From DASQPA01 sp035644215 (GTDB taxonomy: Bacteria > Acidobacteriota > Thermoanaerobaculia > Multivoradales > UBA5704), in NCBI GenBank assembly GCA_035644215.1, contig DASQPA010000062.1, forward strand, positions 1 through 14,076: DNA of 14,076 nucleotides, given 5' to 3'. Below, piece after piece: positions 1 through 7,266 of this stretch. The position numbers and the translations under genes were made by a program. Under the pieces are notes generated by a model, which saw only the letters and a program-made list of their open reading frames with translations, did no database searches and had not been told where the DNA came from. Positions within the stretch are counted from its first letter, which is position 1; the number at the start of each line of letters is the position of its first letter.

Positions 1-55
1 GAATCGCGTCGGCCGCCTCGACCATGTCGAGGAGGTAGAGGCGCTCATGCCGCAT
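1..55 (-). CDS. HEPN-domain toxin (HepT/DUF86-like), N-terminal fragment
   Basis: Only the first 18 codons lie in the window; the gene continues past position 1. They read MRHERLYLLDMVEAADAI, which matches the opening helix of HepT/DUF86-type HEPN proteins (an R/D-E-R-L-xx-xL-D-I/M-xx-A-xx-I pattern). The ATG at 55-53 lies inside the last codons of the upstream nucleotidyltransferase gene, an 11-base overlap typical of translationally coupled toxin-antitoxin pairs. In the known family, HEPN toxins are RNases with an R-X4-6-H active site. That motif would lie outside the window, so it cannot be checked here. The identification rests on a short N-terminus plus the adjacent MNT gene. Confidence 0.7.
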   Translation of the reverse strand, partial: MRHERLYLLDMVEAADAI

Positions 56-359
56 AGAGGACCCGCGACTCGGCGAGCACGGCGTCGCGGATGGCGGGTT
101 TGAGCCCACCTTTGGGAACGAGGTCCACGGGGCGCCCGAACAGCGCCTCCAAATCCCTCTGGACCCTGGCCAGAGTGAGGAAGCCAGGGCGGGTCTCTGG
201 CTTGAAGGTGACCAGGAGATCCACGTCGCTCGATGCCTGGAAGCGGTCGGTCAGGAACGAACCGAAGAGCGCCAGCTCCTGAATTCCATGACGCACGCAG
301 AGTGCGGCAATCTGCTCGCGCGGAATGGTAGCCGATGGGATTTCCTCTCGCATCGCCAT
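45..359 (-). CDS. MNT-type nucleotidyltransferase antitoxin (MntA-like)
   Basis: Minimal nucleotidyltransferase, 104 aa from the ATG at 359. It carries the family signature GS-X10-D-X-D: G33-S34, then D45 and D47, with a third acidic residue, D79, in the strand VDLV. These residues form the metal- and nucleotide-binding site of the Pol-beta fold. In characterised HepT-MntA pairs, the MntA enzyme inactivates the HEPN RNase toxin by adding AMP to a tyrosine. The overlapping HEPN start downstream (11 bases) supports that role. A TTG at 428 would add 23 residues with no family resemblance. The ATGs at 359 and 353 fit the usual length of about 100 aa better, although neither has a clear Shine-Dalgarno sequence. 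The gene diverges from the TonB-like gene at 434, so the short interval between them must hold both promoters. Confidence 0.9.
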   Translation of the reverse strand: MAMREEIPSATIPREQIAALCVRHGIQELALFGSFLTDRFQASSDVDLLVTFKPETRPGFLTLARVQRDLEALFGRPVDLVPKGGLKPAIRDAVLAESRVLYAA

Positions 360-433
360 AAAGCGTACCACGTGCGTCCCCGTGACCTGACCCTCTCGAG
401 GAACTCCTGCCGCCCCGGAGGGTTCCAAGAAGC

Positions 434-919
434 ATGGGCGCCAAAACCCGGAAACCCGGCGGCCGGCCCTGGCGTTACCTTCTCGCCCTGCTGGCGATCC
501 TTCTCCTCCTGGGAGACCGGGCGAGCGCCCCGGTTCCGCGGCCGGCGCCGCCGCCTTCCCGGCCGGCGCCGCCCTGGCTGCCGGTCCACTCGGAGCGGCT
601 GGCTCTCCTGGGCCATCAGCCGGTCTATGCCGTCTGCTTCCACGGCGTTCCGCCGCGAGCGCTCGTCCATCCCTCCCTTGACCTGCCGCTCGGACATCCG
701 CTCCGGCGGCTGGGCGGGATCGTCATCGCGCACTGCCTGATCGATCCGCAGGGCTGGGTGGTCCAGGCGCAGATCCTGGCTGGCCCCGACCGGCCGGTCC
801 TACGGGAGGCGCTCGTCCGCGCGCTCGCCCGGTGGCGCTTCGAACCGGCCCGGCGGCCCAACGGCCAGCCGGCCGCCGTCCACTACGCCGTGTCCCTGCG
901 GGTCGAGCCGGGCTCCTGA
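434..919 (+). CDS. Membrane-anchored protein with TonB C-terminal domain
   Basis: 161-aa protein with a basic N-terminus, one hydrophobic segment at about residues 15-27 (YLLALLAILLLLG), a Pro-rich linker at 33-50, and a TonB_C-type domain at about 94-158. That domain has the pattern GGIVIAHCLIDPQGWVVQA, then LARWRFEPARR (W134, F136, P138) and NGQPAAV. TonB C-terminal domains carry energy from the inner membrane to outer-membrane receptors, or serve as small envelope modules. At 161 aa it is shorter than classical TonB, and no ExbB, ExbD or receptor gene is nearby, so transport is not established. A GGAGGG at 417-422 lies 11 bases before the ATG. The 3' end is overlapped by the convergent gene at 800-1339. 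Confidence 0.8.
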   Translation: MGAKTRKPGGRPWRYLLALLAILLLLGDRASAPVPRPAPPPSRPAPPWLPVHSERLALLGHQPVYAVCFHGVPPRALVHPSLDLPLGHPLRRLGGIVIAHCLIDPQGWVVQAQILAGPDRPVLREALVRALARWRFEPARRPNGQPAAVHYAVSLRVEPGS

Positions 920-1339
920 TTCCATGTTCCGAGCATCTTCGCCCGGACGGCTCGCGCTTCCAGGCGGGCGCGGGACGTACTCCCGCATCTGCGCATACTC
1001 CGGTTGCATGGCGACGATCTCGCAGGAGATCGGGGTGATCGCGTAGGTGGTCGCGAAGTCCTCGACCGTCCCGGCGCGCCACAGTCGGCCTTGCGGATCG
1101 ACCACGATCGAGTACCCCAGGCCGCCGCGGAAGATCCGCGAACCGTCCGTTCCGGTATGCACCGAACAGGTCCAGGGGCGCCGGCCGGAGCCCGGGGCGG
1201 TCGCCAGCGCGATCTCGCCGGTCAGCCGCTCCAGGAGATCCGCCCGCTCCTGCGGCGGCGCCGCGAGCGCCCGTTCGATGGCCTGGCCGAGCATCGCCTC
1301 GCCCGTCGAGTCGATCTCGTCGGCAGAGGGGTCTTGCAT
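800..1339 (-). CDS. Hypothetical protein, family not recognised
   Basis: 179-aa reading frame with no family I recognise. Residues 1-45 look helical and acidic (IERALAAPPQERADLLERLTGE). Residues 65-122 look like a compact alpha/beta domain (GGLGYSIVVDPQGRLWRAG, then VEDFATTYAITPISCEIVAM). Residues after about 125 are Pro/Gly/Arg-rich and coincide with the antisense of the TonB-like gene, so the true functional end may be near residue 122. No signal peptide or membrane segment is visible. The residue mix of the first 120 aa is protein-like, and no competing plus-strand frame in 950-1400 looks better. It has no operon partner, and its start faces the Uma2 gene at 1421. Existence is moderately likely; function unknown. 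Confidence 0.5.
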   Translation of the reverse strand: MQDPSADEIDSTGEAMLGQAIERALAAPPQERADLLERLTGEIALATAPGSGRRPWTCSVHTGTDGSRIFRGGLGYSIVVDPQGRLWRAGTVEDFATTYAITPISCEIVAMQPEYAQMREYVPRPPGSASRPGEDARNMESGARLDPQGHGVVDGGRLAVGPPGRFEAPPGERADERLP

Positions 1340-1420
1340 GCCGACAAGGCTACCATCGCCGGCCTCCGCGTCGTCGGCCGAGGAATAGGCGCTCCACGAG
1401 CTTCGTCGTAGAATGAGCCC

Positions 1421-2011
1421 ATGCCCGCCGTAAGCCAGCCCAAAGCCCCCGGCTCTCTCACGGCACGAGAGTACCTGGAGAGCGAGCCGTCAGCGGAGCT
1501 CCGTAGCGAGTACATCTATGGCCGTATCGTGGCCATGGCGGGAGCCAGCCGAAATCACAATCGACTGGTGGCGAACCTCATGACCTCGCTCGGCCTGGCT
1601 TTCCGCGCCAAGGCCTGCAACCACTACGGGAACGACATGCGGGTCGGCGTCTCCGGTGACAAGGCCTTCCTCTATCCCGACGTCGTCATCACCTGCGGAG
1701 AGGAGCAGTTGCTCCCCACGACGCCCGAGACGCTGCTCAACCCCATCGTCATCATCGAAGTCCTCTCTCCGTCGACCGAGGCTCGCGACCGCGGCGAGAA
1801 GTTCCTCTGCTACCAGTCGATTCCCTCCCTGCGAGAGTACGTTCTGGTCTCTCAGTGGCCGCACCGGTTCGAGACCTATCGGAAGCAGGACGGCGGTACC
1901 TGGGAGTACCGCTCCTCTGCAGAGGACCCTGCGGAGCTCTACTTCGCAGCGTTGGATCTCGCGATTCCCGCCACCGAGATCTACGCGCGAGCTGCCGACG
2001 AGAGCGTCTAA
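1421..2011 (+). CDS. Uma2 family endonuclease-like protein (DUF820)
   Basis: 196 aa, the usual Uma2 length. The family pattern is complete: the N-terminal REYLE and ELRSEYIYGRIVAMAGAS block (E30, G34), HN at 46-47, YPDVVI with P86-D87, IIEVLSPST with E113, then R122-D123-K127 and the CYQSIPSLREYVLV helix-strand. These correspond to the PD-(D/E)XK nuclease core, with D87, E113 and probably K127 as active-site candidates. The biological role of Uma2 proteins is poorly known; they are abundant in cyanobacteria and other mosaic genomes. The start ATG has only a weak upstream purine stretch. The gene ends 6 bases from the end of the convergent acyltransferase gene, and no terminator hairpin is seen between them. 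It appears monocistronic. Confidence 0.95.
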   Translation: MPAVSQPKAPGSLTAREYLESEPSAELRSEYIYGRIVAMAGASRNHNRLVANLMTSLGLAFRAKACNHYGNDMRVGVSGDKAFLYPDVVITCGEEQLLPTTPETLLNPIVIIEVLSPSTEARDRGEKFLCYQSIPSLREYVLVSQWPHRFETYRKQDGGTWEYRSSAEDPAELYFAALDLAIPATEIYARAADESV

Positions 2012-2017
2012 ACGGTT

Positions 2018-3232
2018 TCAGCCCTGGGACTGCGATCTACCCTCTCGCAGCGCCGGGTCCTCCTCCCGCGGCGGCAGCGGCCGGCGGTCGAGGTGCCAGT
2101 GGAAGTTCCCCTCGATCTCCTTCCTCTGCTTCTGGCTCAAACCCCGGAAGCCGTAGGGCGGCCGGCGCAGGCGGCGGGTCAAGGTGAGGAGCGGCCAGCC
2201 GAGCGGGAGGTAGAAGCCGAGGAGGTCCCAGTCGCGGAGCACCCCGTGGAGCCAGTTCTTCGCCGGCGGCCGGCGGCGGTCGCGCTCGTGGCGGACGAAG
2301 ATCCAGGGCCAGCCGCAGGGGAGCATCTTCCACCAGTTGCGGCCCGACTTCAGGAGAGCGCGGAAGAACGAGCGCGCCTGGTAGGGCCAGCGGCCGTAGC
2401 GCTCCACGTAGCGGTCGAGCTCCTTCTGGCACTCGTCCCGCACCTCGTTCGCCACCTGGCGGACGACGTCGCGGTCGGGGTTCTCGAAATCGGTCATCCC
2501 CGCCGCGGTCACCCGCTGGCGCATGTCGATCGGCTCGCCGACCACGAAGACCATCCGCGCCGGCAGGGCGAGGTACCAGAGGAAAGGAAAGAGAATCCCG
2601 AGCGGCGCCGCGGGGAGCGGCAGGAAGGGGACGTGGAGGAGCTTCTGCACCAGCGTGTCGACCGGTTTCCAGGTGAAACAGAAGGGGATCACCCACTCGG
2701 CGTTGACGATGTAGATGGGGTAGACCGGGGCCTCGTGGCGGGCGGCCATGATCACGTAGCTGGTCGAGAAGCGCTGCAGCTGGTAGCGGCGGTAGAAACC
2801 CTTGCCGATTCCCGGCACCCCCTCCGGGTAATAAATCAACCGCTCGCCGCGGGCCAAAAGCTGATCGAAATTGGGAAAGGTGAGATCGATGCCGCCCGCC
2901 CGTCGCCAGAAATTGTCGATGCCGAAGGGGCGCATCCACCAGGTGACCGCGAGCTCCTTTTCGAACACCGAGCGGAACTTCGCCTCCGGCCGCTCCCCGG
3001 TACGCTCCCAGAGGAGGCCATCCAGAATCATGCCGTCGTAGGGGAAGGCGTTGCCGCTGTGGTTGGGGGCGAGGATGAGCGGCCCCTTCGCCGGGATCTT
3101 CTCGCCGCCGATCAGGGCCGGCCGGAAGTAATGGCCGAGGAGCGGCTTGAACAGGTCGTTCATCACCGCCTGGCTGTAGGCGGGGTCGAACGGCTCGTAG
3201 TGCCGGGGCTCTTCCGGGCGTTCTTCCGGCAT
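2018..3232 (-). CDS. Lysophospholipid acyltransferase family protein (PlsC-like)
   Basis: 404 aa. The glycerophosphate acyltransferase core is visible: APNHSGNAFPYDG with H58 and D66 (catalytic His and Asp, spaced wider than the classical HX4D), a basic-aromatic stretch after the block FGIDNFWRRAGGIDL, and YYPEGVPGIGKG with the phosphate-binding EGxxG at 137-141. A hydrophobic stretch (ILFPFLWYLALPARMVFVVG) probably sits in or on the inner membrane. The family transfers acyl chains to lysophospholipids or other glycerol acceptors; the exact substrate cannot be read here. The C-terminal 130 residues are rich in Trp and Arg. The ATG at 3232 is chosen because an AAGGAG lies 8 bases upstream. A start at 3301 would overlap the kinase gene by 67 bases. 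It lies 2 bases after the kinase stop, so the two are co-translated. Confidence 0.9.
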   Translation of the reverse strand: MPEERPEEPRHYEPFDPAYSQAVMNDLFKPLLGHYFRPALIGGEKIPAKGPLILAPNHSGNAFPYDGMILDGLLWERTGERPEAKFRSVFEKELAVTWWMRPFGIDNFWRRAGGIDLTFPNFDQLLARGERLIYYPEGVPGIGKGFYRRYQLQRFSTSYVIMAARHEAPVYPIYIVNAEWVIPFCFTWKPVDTLVQKLLHVPFLPLPAAPLGILFPFLWYLALPARMVFVVGEPIDMRQRVTAAGMTDFENPDRDVVRQVANEVRDECQKELDRYVERYGRWPYQARSFFRALLKSGRNWWKMLPCGWPWIFVRHERDRRRPPAKNWLHGVLRDWDLLGFYLPLGWPLLTLTRRLRRPPYGFRGLSQKQRKEIEGNFHWHLDRRPLPPREEDPALREGRSQSQG

Positions 3233-3234
3233 GC

Positions 3235-5010
3235 TCAGCTCCTTCCCCGCGAGAGGGCGGAGGCGATGCCCAGGATGAAAAGGGCGATCCAGACCGGCCA
3301 CGGTCCGTGCGCGCCGGCCAGAACCGCACCGGCGACCAGGCAGAAGCCGCCGAAAATGGTGCCGCGCAGGCCGGCGAACGGATTCTCCGGCGGCCGGCGG
3401 GTCACCTGCTCGATGAGCCGCACCCCCTCGGTGATCACCGACGGCAGCTTGGAGAGCGCCTCGAGGATTCCCGGCACCCCGCGCATCAGCTGGCGCCCCA
3501 AGGCCACCGGTTTGAACTGATCGAGGAAAATCTGGTTGGCGTGCTCGCGCGACACCACCGCCACGTCGAGCCCCGGCTTCAGGATCTGCCCCACCCCCTC
3601 GAAGGTCACCAGCGCTTTGACCATCAAGACCATCTCGACCGGGAAATACATGTTGTGCCCGGCCCCCTGGTTGACCGATTGGAGGATCAGCTGGGCGAGC
3701 GAGAAGTCGCGGAAGGTGGCGCCGCGGCTGAAGCGGTGGAGGATCTCGGTGACCTCGCGGCGGAACCCCACCGGGTCGGCCCCCGGCCCGGGCTGGGCGA
3801 CGGAGGCGAGGTACCCCGCGGCGCTCTCCGCGTCCCCCATGACCAGCGTGTAGTAGTAATAGAGAAGAGTCCGCCGCAGCTCGTTGTCGAAGCGCCCCAC
3901 CATGCCTAAGTCGATGAAGCCGAGCTTCGGCCCCTCCGGCCCGGGGAGGACGAGGAGGTTCCCGGGGTGGAGGTCGGCATGGAAGAAGCCGTCCCGGTAG
4001 AGCATGCGGATGATCGACGCCGCGCCGAGGTCGACCAGCCGGTCGCGCTCCGCCTCGGAGAGCGCCAGGGCCTCCGGGGCGCTCGGCTTGAAGCCGGCGA
4101 GGAACTCCATGGTGAGGACGCCCGGGCCGCTGTACTGGCGGTAGATGCGGGGGAAGACGACGCCGTCCAGGTCGGTGAAATTGGCGGCGAAGCTCTCGGC
4201 GTTGTCGGCCTCGCGCCGCAGGTCGACCTCGCGGCGGGTGTACTCCACGAACTCGGCGATCACCCGCTGCGGCTGGTAGCGGGGGATGACCTGCTGGAGC
4301 CCCCAGCCGAGGAGCTTCAAGAGCCGCGCGTCGCGGGTCAGGGTCTCCTTGATGCCCGGCTTCACCACCTTCAGAATGACCGAGTCGCCCTCCCGGGTGG
4401 TCGCCCGGTGGATCTGCGCGATCGAGGCCGAGCCGGTGGGGACCGGGTCGATCCAGGTGTACATCTCGTCGATCGGCCGGCCCAGGTCCTTGACGATGAT
4501 CTCCAGATAGCGCGGGAAGGCGACCACCGGCAGGCGGTCGAGGAGGTTCTTGAGCTCCTCGGTGATGGCGGCGGGAAGAAGGTCCTGGCGGAGGGCGAGC
4601 ACCTGGCCGAGCTTGATGTAGGTCGGCCCCAGGATCTCCAGCCGCCGCCGCAGCTGGACGGGGAAGGGGCGGCCGACCAGGCTCTTGTCGAGGAAGGGGC
4701 GGACGAGGGCGGCGAACAGCCGTTCGAAGCTCAGGAAGAGGCGGAAGCCCCGCCCGGTCCCTCCCTGGGGACCCAGGCTGTCCTCGCCGCGGGCATGGGC
4801 GACGAGCCCGCCGAAGAGGAGCCCCAAGAGATGGCGGTGGATGGTGAAGAGGCGCCGGACCTGTCCCGCCGGGGGGGTGTCCGGCATCAGCTCGAACCCT
4901 TGGTAGGGGTCGGGCGGCGGCGGGGGCGCCGGCAGGGCCGCCGGAGATTCCGGCGGGGTCGCCGCGGCTGGGCTCTCCAGGGGCGCCGCTCGGGGTTGGG
5001 CCTCGATCAC
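3235..5010 (-). CDS. ABC1/UbiB (AarF/Coq8-type) atypical kinase
   Basis: 591 aa, a normal length for the family. Motifs in order: KxGQ in YIKLGQVLALRQDLLP (K133, Q136), the Ala-rich loop replaced by GSASIAQIH (193-201), a conserved Lys in VILKVVKPGI (K214), ExD in RREVDLRREADN (E267), HADLHPGN (344-351) as catalytic loop, and FIDLG with metal-binding D366. Two C-terminal hydrophobic segments at about 548-586 would anchor it to the inner membrane. UbiB-family proteins support quinone biosynthesis and lipid homeostasis, probably through ATPase rather than protein kinase activity. Residues 1-40 are an Ala/Pro-rich extension. The start is a GTG, with AGGAGG about 13 bases upstream. It is paired with the PlsC-like gene, which suggests a joint role in membrane lipids. 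Confidence 0.95.
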   Translation of the reverse strand: MIEAQPRAAPLESPAAATPPESPAALPAPPPPPDPYQGFELMPDTPPAGQVRRLFTIHRHLLGLLFGGLVAHARGEDSLGPQGGTGRGFRLFLSFERLFAALVRPFLDKSLVGRPFPVQLRRRLEILGPTYIKLGQVLALRQDLLPAAITEELKNLLDRLPVVAFPRYLEIIVKDLGRPIDEMYTWIDPVPTGSASIAQIHRATTREGDSVILKVVKPGIKETLTRDARLLKLLGWGLQQVIPRYQPQRVIAEFVEYTRREVDLRREADNAESFAANFTDLDGVVFPRIYRQYSGPGVLTMEFLAGFKPSAPEALALSEAERDRLVDLGAASIIRMLYRDGFFHADLHPGNLLVLPGPEGPKLGFIDLGMVGRFDNELRRTLLYYYYTLVMGDAESAAGYLASVAQPGPGADPVGFRREVTEILHRFSRGATFRDFSLAQLILQSVNQGAGHNMYFPVEMVLMVKALVTFEGVGQILKPGLDVAVVSREHANQIFLDQFKPVALGRQLMRGVPGILEALSKLPSVITEGVRLIEQVTRRPPENPFAGLRGTIFGGFCLVAGAVLAGAHGPWPVWIALFILGIASALSRGRS

Positions 5011-5709
5011 GAGGGAGAGTCTACCTCCTGGGCGGTCCCGGGGTCACCGATGTCTGTTGCGGTGCGACTTTGGAGCCCTCTTTTCTCTGGCATCTCTTTC
5101 CGGTATATGATCTGGCTAAGGGCAGAAAGCCCGGAAGTCCCACTGCCCCAGAGACTTATAGGTGAAATCAAATAACAAAACCGGAGGGTTGGGGTCTTCT
5201 AAGAACGGAGCAGCTCTAATCCTTTCAGCTTCGCTTATACTTGAAGAACCTGGTTTGCCCCTGTTGGGGGGCGCGCGAGAGGGAAGCGACCGAGAAACCA
5301 CCGGGGCTCTGGAGGTGAAGAGATTCGAGCGAGCGGAGGCAGTTCAGTCGTCGGAGGTGGGTATCGTGGTCGGATCGGGTCACTCCGCGGCTGGACTAGC
5401 GTCTCTATTGTCGGCGCCAGGGGCTTGACGAGACCGTTTCCGAGGGGGCTTCCCCTTGTGCAAGAAACTAGGATATGCTGTAAGTCGCTTCACGATGTCA
5501 CAGGTATAGGGCTGAGCGGCACCTTGGTTGTAGCAGGTGTCTTTGCCCAGGAGGATGAGGTATGGATCGTCCGCCGCTCGGCTCCGCGGTGTCCCTTGGT
5601 CTCGCTGGTCGCGGGCCAGGCATGAGAAACCTCGTTCTCCACTCGCCTGACCGGACCGGGTGTAGGCGATGGAGGGTTCATCGACAACGTTCTTACCGGA
5701 GGGGGGAGA
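5011..5709. other. Gene-free divergent control region, about 700 bases
   Basis: This interval separates the minus-strand kinase operon from the plus-strand peptide operon and is noticeably less GC-rich than its flanks. Short open frames exist (for example 5162-5428 and 5425-5625 plus), but they lack recognisable composition. A frame starting at 5562 has a good AGGAGG before its ATG but an Arg/Cys-rich product that overlaps the peptide gene. A TATAAG on the minus strand (5160-5155) could be a -10 element for the kinase operon, without a convincing -35. On the plus strand TATGCT at 5474-5479 is a weak -10 candidate. The 5685-5709 stretch carries the ribosome-binding site of the peptide gene. 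A long 5' leader for that gene is possible. Confidence 0.5.
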
Positions 5710-5973
5710 ATGGCAAGGAGACCTGCTGTCCAGCGAGTCAAGGTGCTGCTCGTTTGCTTCTGTCTAGGATGCCTGGCGATCCCAGTCTATGCAGCGTTGG
5801 GGAGCACCTCGGCCTGCGCGGCGTCTGCGGGGAGCGTCCATGAGATGGGAGGGCCTGACGCCGCACCGCGGCACACTGTTTGTCCGGCAATTGGCGCGGG
5901 CGGGCTGTCTTACGACTCGAACTCCGACCGCTGTGTCCAGGGCGGTGGTGGGTGCGATCTTCACACGCTTTGA
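5710..5973 (+). CDS. Small secreted peptide with C-terminal CVQGGGGCD motif
   Basis: 87 aa. The first 30 or so residues form a classical Sec signal peptide: basic MARRPAVQRVK, hydrophobic VLLVCFCLGCLAIPV, then small residues suitable for signal peptidase I (VYA or ACA). The mature part is about 50-60 residues, Gly/Cys-containing, and ends LSYDSNSDRCVQGGGGCDLH plus two residues. C75 and C82 bracket a VQGGGG loop and could form a disulphide or bind a ligand. The same ending occurs at residues 425-443 of the protein encoded at 9062-11626. A strong GGAGGG (5698-5703) sits 6 bases before the ATG. The next gene begins 28 bases after the stop with its own ribosome-binding site, so the two are an operon. 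No known family recognised. The arrangement recalls small secreted peptides paired with propeller proteins in Bacteroidota (NVEALA type), but this is analogy only. Confidence 0.8.
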   Translation: MARRPAVQRVKVLLVCFCLGCLAIPVYAALGSTSACAASAGSVHEMGGPDAAPRHTVCPAIGAGGLSYDSNSDRCVQGGGGCDLHTL

Positions 5974-6001
5974 CGGCGTCCAACCTCAGGAGGGTCAAGG
6001 T

Positions 6002-7141
6002 ATGTCGAGGAATCGCAGCATCATCGGATTCGTGACGGGTTGGATCGCTTTGTTGGTCGTGGTTCTCGCAGGCTTCGCCCAGGTCGGTTCTGCCGCCCCC
6101 TCTCTTCAGGCCGAGGTACGGAACTGCTATCGCGTGGCTCTCCAGGAGACCCCTCGCTGGATCAGCAGCGTCACCTGGATCGTGGACAGCTCGCGGCTTC
6201 TGGTTGTGGACCCGCATCGCGACGCGCTCCTCTCCTACGACCCTCAGGGTCGCTCCACCTTGCTTCGGCCCGTCCAATCGAGCGGCACGGCGAAGGTCCT
6301 GCCGGCCATGGTGGCGAGGACCGAGGAGGGGTTTCTTCTAGAGAAAGTAGATGGTCATTTCTTGGGTCTCGATGGTCAGCTCCGAGCCATACGGGAAAAT
6401 GTTCCCCTATGGAAGAGCGCCGCCGCGAGCGAACACGTGGGTTCGCTTTACCAATGGACAGTGGCAGGGGACAGTCTGGTGGGCTTCGGCACCCTTACGA
6501 GGCCCGACCAGAGCTTCAATCGGGGATTCCTCCGCGCCCCCCTCCGGCTGGACGGCAAGGCCGAGATGTTGAAGGCCTTCGCCAACGAGGACTTCTACCT
6601 GCTCTCGGGCTACTCCTATCTGGCAAGCCTCGGCGACGAGGCGTACTTCGTGCTGATGGACAAGCGCCCCGCCATCTACCGGGCTGCGCCGGGGAGCGGG
6701 GTCGAGAGACTCAAAGCGTTCCCGGACGAGTACCGGATCCGGCCGGATTTCCGTACCCGCATGACCGGGCCGAAGACCGCGCCGGACCATTACGCGGAGG
6801 TCAAGGGCTTCGCGATGCCGGCCGGACTCTACGCTCAGGATGGCCTCCTCTACCTCCTGACCCGCCGCCCCGACGGCCCAGGCAAGACCGCCTGGTGGCT
6901 CTACCAGATCGACCCGCAGCGGGACGTGATCCTCGGCCGGGTACAGCTCCCCACGTCGGCGGATCACCTGACCGTGGTGCCGGGCGAGAGGAACTGGTTC
7001 GTCTTCGAGCGGGGTCCGGTAGTGGCGAATTCTTCCGTGTTGCAGAGGATCTCCCAGAAGATCTCTTCGATGGTGGTGATCCAGAGCTCAGCAATCCGTT
7101 CCCTCGCGGTATCGGCGACCTGCTCGGACGCCGGGAAGTGA
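6002..7141 (+). CDS. Secreted propeller-like protein, copy 1
   Basis: 379 aa with an N-terminal signal peptide (hydrophobic IIGFVTGWIALLVVVLAGF, likely cleavage after VGSAA, about residue 32). The mature protein starts with NCYRVALQETPRWISSVTW and is rich in short beta-strand-like units ending in D-P-x-G or Y-x-x-D turns (VVDPHRDALLSYDPQGR; YQIDPQRDVILGRV), which suggests a six-bladed NHL/TolB-like propeller; no exact family is recognised. It is homologous along its whole length to residues 520-854 of the protein at 9062-11626. The best anchor is LPTSADHLTVVPGERNW here against IPTTAHHLTVAPGEHHW there. The AGGAGGG at 5988-5994, 7 bases before the ATG, fixes the start. A larger frame opening at 5789 has no signal peptide. 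It probably acts outside the cytoplasm together with the peptide encoded just upstream. Confidence 0.8.
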   Translation: MSRNRSIIGFVTGWIALLVVVLAGFAQVGSAAPSLQAEVRNCYRVALQETPRWISSVTWIVDSSRLLVVDPHRDALLSYDPQGRSTLLRPVQSSGTAKVLPAMVARTEEGFLLEKVDGHFLGLDGQLRAIRENVPLWKSAAASEHVGSLYQWTVAGDSLVGFGTLTRPDQSFNRGFLRAPLRLDGKAEMLKAFANEDFYLLSGYSYLASLGDEAYFVLMDKRPAIYRAAPGSGVERLKAFPDEYRIRPDFRTRMTGPKTAPDHYAEVKGFAMPAGLYAQDGLLYLLTRRPDGPGKTAWWLYQIDPQRDVILGRVQLPTSADHLTVVPGERNWFVFERGPVVANSSVLQRISQKISSMVVIQSSAIRSLAVSATCSDAGK

Positions 7142-7153
7142 ACGGTTCGGAGA

Positions 7154-7204
7154 GGCGGCACCCCAGGCCAGCGTGGCGATGACCCACGAGGCCGAGGTGC
7201 CGCC
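7154..7204 (+). other. Strong hairpin between propeller gene and TIR gene
   Basis: Perfect 9-base arms, GGCGGCACC (7154-7162) and GGTGCCGCC (7196-7204), enclose further pairing: GGCC with GGCC, and CGTGG with CCACG around a 7-base loop. About 18 pairs form in a 51-base element, starting 12 bases after the propeller stop codon. No run of T follows on the plus strand (only GTTTCCCCC), so it is not a classical intrinsic terminator. It could stop or slow transcription, protect the upstream mRNA, or be a mobile palindromic element. It implies that the TIR gene may be transcribed at a different level from the first two genes. Confidence 0.6.
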
Positions 7205-7266
7205 GCCCTCGTTTCCCCCGTAAGACGCGGTTTGCGGGCATCCCACAGGGCTGTCATCAAGGACAG

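Noticed and set aside
1413..1433. Six-codon mini-frame overlapping the Uma2 start
   Set aside because: Too short and without a ribosome-binding site; likely chance.
2093..5175. Long plus-strand open frames opposite the acyltransferase and kinase genes
   Set aside because: They are mirror frames of two clearly recognised protein families and show no domain of their own.
5425..5625. 66-codon plus frame ending VSLVAGQA
   Set aside because: TTG start, no ribosome-binding site, and no clear similarity to the propeller proteins despite a few hydrophobic strands.
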